The notes below the pieces were generated by a model. That model searched no databases. It worked only from the letters and a program-made list of their open reading frames with translations, and had not been told where the DNA came from. Shown piece after piece: positions 59,051 to 64,000 of a stretch of DNA of 64,000 bases. The stretch is from Renibacterium sp. Lineage in GTDB: Bacteria; Actinomycetota; Actinomycetes; Actinomycetales; Micrococcaceae. The number at the start of each line of letters is the position of its first letter. The stretch's first letter is position 1. The stretch spans positions 62,001-126,000 of the forward strand of contig JAFOLH010000003.1 of NCBI GenBank assembly GCA_017419405.1. Reading direction: 5' to 3'. A program made the position numbers and the translations under genes.

Positions 59051-59128
59051 ATGAATTCCGCACCGCGATTTAGCTGCCCTCGGCCGTCCGGCCGTCTGGG
59101 CAGCATCGCTGTGCCGCAAAGGCACTGA
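59051..59128 (+). CDS. Leaderless 25-residue micro-ORF upstream of the PheS-like ligase
   Basis: Codes for MNSAPRFSCPRPSGRLGSIA followed by VPQRH. TATAGT 7 nt upstream suggests a leaderless mRNA, which would make it translated from the 5' end. It contains one Cys (residue 9) and a C-terminal His, is arginine- and proline-rich, and ends 60 bp before the ligase gene. Two readings: a regulatory leader peptide, as known for actinobacterial amino-acid genes, or a substrate peptide for the neighbouring ligase. I know no family for it. Confidence 0.6.
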   Translation: MNSAPRFSCPRPSGRLGSIAVPQRH

Positions 59129-59188
59129 GCCCGGCGCTCCGCGGTCGAGGGTGGACATCCCCCTGCAACGACCTCTCGAGGAGCACCC

Positions 59189-60325
59189 ATGGAAACCCCT
59201 TACCTTTCACTGACCGAACTCAACCAATCCCTAGCGATTCGCGACCTGAGCGATCCCGCGCAGAATCCAGCGGACCGCACGCATGCGATGCAGGAGCTGT
59301 TGGCCCAAATACTCGAATCGTTGGACGCCAAATGGCGGATTCCGCGGCAGTTGCACCGGCTCAGCCCCCTGGTCTCAGTGCGGGACAACTACGATCGGCT
59401 GGGCTACAGCCCGGCCGCCACCACCAGGGACGCCCGGTACACCCGGCAGGTCTCGCCCACCGTAATGCTGCGCAGCCATACCTCGGCAGGAATCCCCGCG
59501 CTCCTGGATTCCTTGGCGGGAACCCTTGAGCACTACGACCAGCTGCACGTCCTGCCCGGTTTGGTGTACCGGCGTGATTCGGTGGACCGCACCCACGTCG
59601 GCACCCCGCACCAATTGGATCTGTGGCGGCTCAAGTCCCGCGGGCTCCTGGGTCTGGCCGAGTTGGAAGAAATGATGGCGCTGGTTGCCGATTCCGTGTT
59701 GCCCGGCTGCCAATGGCGCGCGACGCCCACCCGGCACCCGTACACCGCGCATGGGCATCAGCTCGACGTCCTGGTCGGCGGCGAGTGGCTGGAACTGGCG
59801 GAATGCGGACTGATCGCAGCCCCGATCCTCCGCGCGGCAGCTTTGGACCCGCGGCGCTGGTGCGGCTTGGCGATGGGCCTCGGCCTGGACCGCGCGCTGA
59901 TGCTGCGCAAAGGGATCGATGACATCAGACTGCTGCGATCGACGGAACCACGTGCGCAACGCCAGCTGGAAGATCTGCAACCCTGGCAGCCGATCTCCGT
60001 GATGCCGCCGATGCGCCGGGACCTCTCCATCGTCTGCCCGCCCGACGTCGATGCCGAGACCTTGGGCGACCTGGCCAGGGCGGCGCTGGGCGCGGACGCC
60101 GAGGTGCTGGCTGAGCTGGAAGTGCTGGAGGTGACTGCAGCGGCGGCGCTGCCCGCCGCCGCTGTGGCCCGATTGGGGGTGCAGCCCAATCAGTCCAACG
60201 CTTTGATCAGACTGACTTTGCAGGCCCTGGACCGGACCTTGACCGTGGCCGAGGCCAATCGGCTCCGCGATCGTGTCTACGTGGCCGTGCACCAGGGGCC
60301 GGTGCTCGAATTGATCGCGGGATGA
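59189..60325 (+). CDS. PheS-like class II synthetase paralogue fused to an FDX-ACB domain
   Basis: 378 residues. The PheS-like catalytic core (about 45-250) has class II motif 2 (VYRRDSVDRTHVGTPHQLD) and motif 3 (GLAMGLGLDRALMLRKGIDDIRLL). A ferredoxin-like anticodon-binding domain follows (about 275-378, from PPMRRDLSIV), which in normal bacteria belongs to PheT. The overall plan is that of the mitochondrial single-chain enzyme. But in the segment aligned to the FPFT pocket of PheS it has HPYT (residues 183-186), so phenylalanine is not an assured substrate. GAGGAG precedes the ATG. No true pheS/pheT is in the window. Function unknown. Confidence 0.85.
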   Translation: METPYLSLTELNQSLAIRDLSDPAQNPADRTHAMQELLAQILESLDAKWRIPRQLHRLSPLVSVRDNYDRLGYSPAATTRDARYTRQVSPTVMLRSHTSAGIPALLDSLAGTLEHYDQLHVLPGLVYRRDSVDRTHVGTPHQLDLWRLKSRGLLGLAELEEMMALVADSVLPGCQWRATPTRHPYTAHGHQLDVLVGGEWLELAECGLIAAPILRAAALDPRRWCGLAMGLGLDRALMLRKGIDDIRLLRSTEPRAQRQLEDLQPWQPISVMPPMRRDLSIVCPPDVDAETLGDLARAALGADAEVLAELEVLEVTAAAALPAAAVARLGVQPNQSNALIRLTLQALDRTLTVAEANRLRDRVYVAVHQGPVLELIAG

Positions 60326-60335
60326 GCCGCGGCTC

Positions 60336-61214
60336 CTAGCCCGCCTCCGGGCAACCTTCGGCACAGCGCAAAGTAGCGGCATCGGCGGCGCACTCGGCAC
60401 AGTACAGACTCAATTGGCGGCAGGCCAGGTTCGCGCAATTGTGGAAATCGCTGGTCGGTGCGCCGCATCTGCTGCACTCGCCGATGGTCTTGGCGTCCTC
60501 ACTGAATTCCACGTGCATCCGTTTGTCGAAAACGTAGAGCGAGCCTTCCCAGAGTCCGGAGTCCCGGTACTTCTCGCCATACCTGACAATGCCGCCGTCG
60601 AGCTGGTACACCTCGGAGAACCCGCGATTGACCATCAGGCTGGACAGCACTTCGCAGCGGATTCCACCGGTGCAGTACGTGACCACCGGCTGGTCCTTGA
60701 GGTGGTCGTATTTGCCGGAGTCCAGTTCCGAAATGAAATCCCGGGTGGTCGCGACCTCGGGCACCACCGCGTTTTTGAACTTGCCGATCTGCGCCTCGAA
60801 AGCATTCCGGCCGTCGAAGAACACCACGTCTTTTTCCGCCACCAACTGGTGCAGCTCTTCCGGTTGCAAATGCTTGCCACCGCCCACCACGCCGTTTTCG
60901 TCGACGGCCAACTCGCCGGGAGCCCCGAAGCTGACGATCTCGTCCCGGACTTTCACACTCAACCGGGGGAAGTCCGCGGCGGAGCCTTCAGACCACTTCA
61001 CGTCGATGTTCTTGAAGTATTCCTTGGTTGCTTTCAAATATTGCTTGACCGCGTTGAGCTCGCCGCCCGCAGTGGCATTGATGCCGTCCTTGGAGATCAG
61101 GATCCGACCGGTCAGCCCGTGCAACTCGCCCAGGGCACGCTGCCACAGCCGCACCGCTTCCGGATCCGCGACCGGGGTGAAGGCGTAGAAGAGCACGATT
61201 CGGTGTATTGCCAC
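60336..61214 (-). CDS. trhO: tRNA uridine(34) hydroxylase TrhO (rhodanese domain)
   Basis: Oxygen-dependent hydroxylation of wobble uridine in tRNA. 292 residues: N-terminal acylphosphatase-like domain with [16 protein letters not shown], then a rhodanese domain with [17 protein letters not shown] and the catalytic Cys in [18 protein letters not shown] (about residues 180-197). A C-terminal Cys-rich segment ([22 protein letters not shown]) resembles a zinc ribbon. GTG start with TAAAAT (61226-61221) 6 nt upstream: leaderless. Confidence 0.92.
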   Translation of the reverse strand: MAIHRIVLFYAFTPVADPEAVRLWQRALGELHGLTGRILISKDGINATAGGELNAVKQYLKATKEYFKNIDVKWSEGSAADFPRLSVKVRDEIVSFGAPGELAVDENGVVGGGKHLQPEELHQLVAEKDVVFFDGRNAFEAQIGKFKNAVVPEVATTRDFISELDSGKYDHLKDQPVVTYCTGGIRCEVLSSLMVNRGFSEVYQLDGGIVRYGEKYRDSGLWEGSLYVFDKRMHVEFSEDAKTIGECSRCGAPTSDFHNCANLACRQLSLYCAECAADAATLRCAEGCPEAG

Positions 61215-61223
61215 CCATCGATT

Positions 61224-61679
61224 TTAGCCCCGCCCGGACACCCTGGAGGCCAAGAGGTTCATCACGGCTTCGATGAACCGGTAATACACCGCGAACACCA
61301 GCAGCGCGATCAGTCCGCACAGGATGACCGACAAGGGCAGCGGCAATCCGGCGAGTTCGAATCCGGAGCGGAGCCAGAACAGCAGATATACGCCCGCGAT
61401 GAATGCCACCAGGAAAAACAACGAGCCCAGAAATCCCAGCCCCAGCGACGCTGCATGCCGGCCGCCGAACCACACCCTCGGGGATGCCGCCCGGCCACGC
61501 ATCAGCCGGCCGGCAATGACCACGACGGCGAGCGCCGCGACCATGGTCAGCAACATGGCCGCGAGGTTGCCGGCCAGAAAGGTCAAGACCACCTCGAGCA
61601 CGGCGAACAATGCCGCGCCGAGCATGAGTTGCGGCCAGGAAACCTGGTAATACGGGGCGGATTCGGAATCTGCGGGCAT
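61224..61679 (-). CDS. Four-helix membrane protein of unknown function
   Basis: About 151 residues with four hydrophobic helices (LMLGAALFAVLEVVLTFLA, AMLLTMVAALAVVVIAGRLM, LGLGFLGSLFFLVAFIAGVYLLFWL and LSVILCGLIALLVFAVYYRFI). The ATG at 61679 follows GGACGG; longer frames run into the intergenic region. No family recognised. Same strand as trhO, upstream of it, 9 bp apart. Confidence 0.75.
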   Translation of the reverse strand: MPADSESAPYYQVSWPQLMLGAALFAVLEVVLTFLAGNLAAMLLTMVAALAVVVIAGRLMRGRAASPRVWFGGRHAASLGLGFLGSLFFLVAFIAGVYLLFWLRSGFELAGLPLPLSVILCGLIALLVFAVYYRFIEAVMNLLASRVSGRG

Positions 61680-61864
61680 CCGTCCATTCAACGGCAAGCA
61701 TTGCGCTGCGGCAATTCCCCGGCGGTTCCGCCGGATCACGTGGAGCGGTCTTTGAGCCGATCCGGAGGTGTTTGCCAGATTCGCCTGGCTAAGTTGTGGT
61801 GGCTCCGTTTTTCGACGATGAATACCGGAACCGCATGTCAACCACATCACTGGAAGGTCTCCCC

Positions 61865-62611
61865 ATGAAATTGGCTCCCCTCGCCGCAGTCATCGGCACC
61901 GCCGCCTTGCTGTCGCTCACCGGAATGTCCAGCGCGACCGCCGCCACGCACGAAGCGGCGCCCCTGGCGAAAAGCGCCAGCGTCTCCCCGCGGATCATCG
62001 ACGGCAGCAATGCCGATTTCGCCAAGGTTCCCTTCGCTGCCCGGGAATTCGTCAACGGCTCGTTCAACTGCTCGGCTTCGCTGATTTCGCCGACCTGGGT
62101 GATCTTGGCCAAGCACTGCGTGGAGGGTAACAGTGCCAGCTCGATCAGCTTCAAAGTCGGCAGTGCCGACTTGAATGGCGGCACCACGGTCAAGGTCAAG
62201 CGAGTTGCGCAATGGTCCCAGGGCGACGTCGCCCTGGCCGAGCTGACCGCCCCGTACCAGGGCAGCTACGCGACTCTGGGTGGAAGCACACCCAGCCAAG
62301 GCACCCCCGGCGACATCTACGGCTGGGGCCGCACCGCTCCGGGAGCGCCGGCCGCCGCCAAACTCAAGACCGCAAGCGTGACCATCGCCGGCACCGACGA
62401 CCAGGGCTGGTCAGGACCCTCGATCGTGGAGACCCGCGGCAGCGGCCAAGCCTACAAGGGCGACTCCGGCGGACCGTTGATCGTCAACGGCAAGCTGGTC
62501 GGGGTTTGCTCCGGCACCAACAGCTACAACGACCCCAACGACGTGGAGTACGCTTCCGTACCGGCCTCTGCCGACTGGATCACCAGCACCACCGGCGTCG
62601 CGGTCAATTGA
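61865..62611 (+). CDS. Secreted trypsin-like serine protease (S1)
   Basis: 248 residues. Signal peptide (MKLAPLAAVIGTAALLSLTG to about residue 28, AxA-type site near ATA), short propeptide, then mature enzyme from about IIDGSNADFAKVPFAA. Catalytic triad: His84 in VILAKHCVEG, Asp121 in GDVALAEL and Ser201 in GDSGGPL. Only one disulfide-type Cys pair is evident. GGAAGGT lies 6 nt before the ATG. Secreted endopeptidase; target unknown. Confidence 0.92.
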   Translation: MKLAPLAAVIGTAALLSLTGMSSATAATHEAAPLAKSASVSPRIIDGSNADFAKVPFAAREFVNGSFNCSASLISPTWVILAKHCVEGNSASSISFKVGSADLNGGTTVKVKRVAQWSQGDVALAELTAPYQGSYATLGGSTPSQGTPGDIYGWGRTAPGAPAAAKLKTASVTIAGTDDQGWSGPSIVETRGSGQAYKGDSGGPLIVNGKLVGVCSGTNSYNDPNDVEYASVPASADWITSTTGVAVN

Positions 62612-62658
62612 GCTGACTCCCCCCGGCACCCGGTTTTACCCAGCCGCCCCGGTTCCAG

Positions 62659-62681
62659 GCCCGCCCGGAGCCGGGGCGGGC
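62659..62681 (+). terminator. Probable terminator of the protease gene
   Basis: GCCCGCCC and GGGCGGGC around a 7-nt loop, 47 bp after the stop codon. No T-run, so moderate. Confidence 0.55.
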
Positions 62682-62711
62682 TTGGCCGTGGCTGCGGTGG
62701 ATAATGGCACG

Positions 62712-64000
62712 GTGGATGAGCCGTCGCAATTGCTGAAGTATTTGGGCCGGGGCCCGGAACCGGAGCAGCTGCGCCACGTCCGGGTCTTGCCGGCTCGCGC
62801 CGCGGTTGAAGCGCCCTGGCCCCGATGGGCGCATCCCGAAGTAATCCGGGCCCTGGGGTCCGTGGGGATCCAGCAGCCCTGGCGACACCAGGTCGAGGCC
62901 GCCGAATTGGCGCATGCCGGGCAGCACGTAATTTTGGCGACCGGCACCGCCTCCGGAAAGTCCCTCGGCTACCAGCTTCCGGCACTGGACGCGATTTGCC
63001 GGGCGGAAGAAGCCAAAGCGGCCGCGACCGGACGCTTCGTCGATGAGGCAGCCGACGCCGTCGTGCTCTACTTGGCTCCGACCAAAGCGCTCGCCGCCGA
63101 TCAGCTGAGCTCGCTCCGCGCCCTCGGGCTCTCCGCTTTGCGTGCGGAGACCTACGACGGCGACACCGAAGCGTCGGAGCGCCGCTGGATCCGCGAGCAC
63201 GCGAACTTCGTGCTCTGCAATCCGGACATGCTGCATTTCGGCGTGCTGCCCAACCATGAATGGTGGGCGAAGTTCTTCCGCCGCCTGCGTTATGTGATCG
63301 TGGACGAGGCGCACGGCTACCGGGGCGTGTTCGGCTCGCATGTGGCGGCGGTGCTGCGCAGACTGCGCCGGATCTGCCGGCAGCACGGCTCGGCCCCGGT
63401 CTTCATCGCGGCTTCGGCGACCTCGGCCCAACCGCAGGAATCCTTCGGCCGGCTGATCGGGATGCCGGTGGCCGCGGTGACCGAGGACGCTTCGCCGCAC
63501 GGTGCCACCACGGTGGCCTTCTGGGAGCCCGCATTGAGCGAGATCAGTGGTGAGAACGGCGCCCCGGAACGGCGGACCAGCATTGCCGAAACGTCGAATC
63601 TGCTGGCCGATCTGGTCGCGGCCCGGGTTCGGACCATAGCGTTCATCAAGTCGAGACGCGGTGCCGAGGCGATCTCCGGCAATACCAAACGCCTGCTCGA
63701 AGAAGTGGATCCGAGCCTGCCGCAACGCGTCGCCGCCTACCGGAGCGGCTATCTGCCCGAAGAACGACGCGAGTTGGAGCAGTCCCTGCGCTCCGGAAAG
63801 CTGCTCGGTGTGGCCAGCACCTCCGCCTTGGAACTGGGCATCGACGTCTCCGGCCTGGACGCGGTGCTGGTGGCCGGCTGGCCCGGCACCAGGGCTTCGC
63901 TTTTCCAGCAGTTCGGCCGTGCCGGCCGAGCGGGGCAGGATGCTTTGGCAGCCTTCATCGCCAGTGACGACCCGTTGGACACCTATCTGGTCAACCACCC
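62712..64000 (+). CDS. DEAD/DEAH-box helicase (DUF1998/YprA-like), 5' part
   Basis: Partial; runs off the window end. Starts MDEPSQLLKYLGRGPEPEQL; Walker A ILATGTASGKSLGYQLPALD (about residues 78-97), DEAH box VIVDEAHGYRGVFGSHV, motif III ASATSAQPQ and STSALELGIDVSGLDAVLV (motif V-like) are in frame. It resembles the MrfA/YprA helicase family that has a C-terminal DUF1998 domain, which would lie beyond 64000. GATAAT (62700-62705) 6 nt before the GTG at 62712 supports a leaderless start; in-frame GTGs at 62688 and 62697 are alternatives. Confidence 0.85.
   Translation, partial: MDEPSQLLKYLGRGPEPEQLRHVRVLPARAAVEAPWPRWAHPEVIRALGSVGIQQPWRHQVEAAELAHAGQHVILATGTASGKSLGYQLPALDAICRAEEAKAAATGRFVDEAADAVVLYLAPTKALAADQLSSLRALGLSALRAETYDGDTEASERRWIREHANFVLCNPDMLHFGVLPNHEWWAKFFRRLRYVIVDEAHGYRGVFGSHVAAVLRRLRRICRQHGSAPVFIAASATSAQPQESFGRLIGMPVAAVTEDASPHGATTVAFWEPALSEISGENGAPERRTSIAETSNLLADLVAARVRTIAFIKSRRGAEAISGNTKRLLEEVDPSLPQRVAAYRSGYLPEERRELEQSLRSGKLLGVASTSALELGIDVSGLDAVLVAGWPGTRASLFQQFGRAGRAGQDALAAFIASDDPLDTYLVNH

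Overview
The window reads as a chromosomal segment of a high-GC Gram-positive bacterium, most likely a Micrococcaceae (Arthrobacter-like) actinobacterium. The case rests on family content: an actinobacterial DUF4229 protein, the 32-residue basic bS22-type peptide next to an excisionase-like HTH gene and a SerB1-type HAD gene, a zinc-finger-free topoisomerase I with a Lys/Ala tail, the proC/TIM-barrel/Ppx cluster, Rex, the ResABC/CcsB cytochrome c system, and a very common leaderless promoter layout. No rRNA, tRNA, CRISPR array, prophage or transposase was seen. Species was not determined.

Layout. 0-5 kb: pta-ackA acetate module and a LytR-CpsA-Psr (LCP) cell-wall glycopolymer transferase, all on the minus strand. 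5-18 kb: phenylacetate catabolism in three transcription units (paaI-paaK-tetR; paaZ; thiolase-enoyl-CoA hydratase-hydroxyacyl-CoA dehydrogenase), each preceded by a similar PaaR-like dyad. Between them lie an AbiEi/DUF559-type nuclease gene bounded by 45-bp direct repeats, GrpB, a second TetR gene with a perfect 28-bp palindrome, a methyltransferase/hotdog thioesterase pair driven from a 25-bp bidirectional promoter, a GNAT enzyme, and an AT-rich patch with a PLDc_N/SHOCT protein. 18-21.7 kb: CPBP protease, ABC-F ATPase, AraC regulator, VOC protein. 21.8-31.4 kb: menaquinone genes menB-menE-menA and, tail to tail across a strong terminator, the cytochrome c maturation operon resA-ccdA-resB-ccsB; then a histidine phosphatase and a YceI protein. 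31.6-35.7 kb: two Pro-rich membrane proteins, rex, a glutaredoxin-like protein, HAD phosphatase, bS22 peptide and excisionase-like HTH. 36-41 kb: a giant LAL-type LuxR regulator and L-lactate dehydrogenase (lldD) with its divergent GntR/FadR repressor and two operators. 41-48.5 kb: ArsR regulator, AcuC, KtrB/KtrA potassium uptake, proC, TIM-barrel protein, Ppx. 48.6-60.3 kb: topA, a two-component system, HTH/MFS pair, a methyltransferase, an NCS1 permease, and a PheS-like/FDX-ACB single-chain synthetase paralogue preceded by a leaderless 25-codon micro-ORF. 60.3-64 kb: trhO, a membrane protein, a secreted S1 protease, and the 5' part of a DEAD/DEAH helicase running off the end.

Physiology. 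PaaK activates phenylacetate, PaaZ and the beta-oxidation-like operon take the ring-opened product towards acetyl-CoA, PaaI rescues stalled thioesters, and Pta-AckA/AcuC/lldD handle acetate and lactate. Menaquinone synthesis, cytochrome c maturation and Rex form a respiratory block. paaABCDE and the rest of the paa pathway are not in the window.

The items most worth a second look are: the PheS-like ligase with altered amino-acid pocket and its upstream micro-ORF; a two-copy intergenic repeat placed directly after the stop codons of acuC and topA; several otherwise unrelated large palindromes after stop codons; the direct-repeat-bounded DUF559 gene; and a striking run of TANNNT-6/7-nt-start-codon leaderless promoters.
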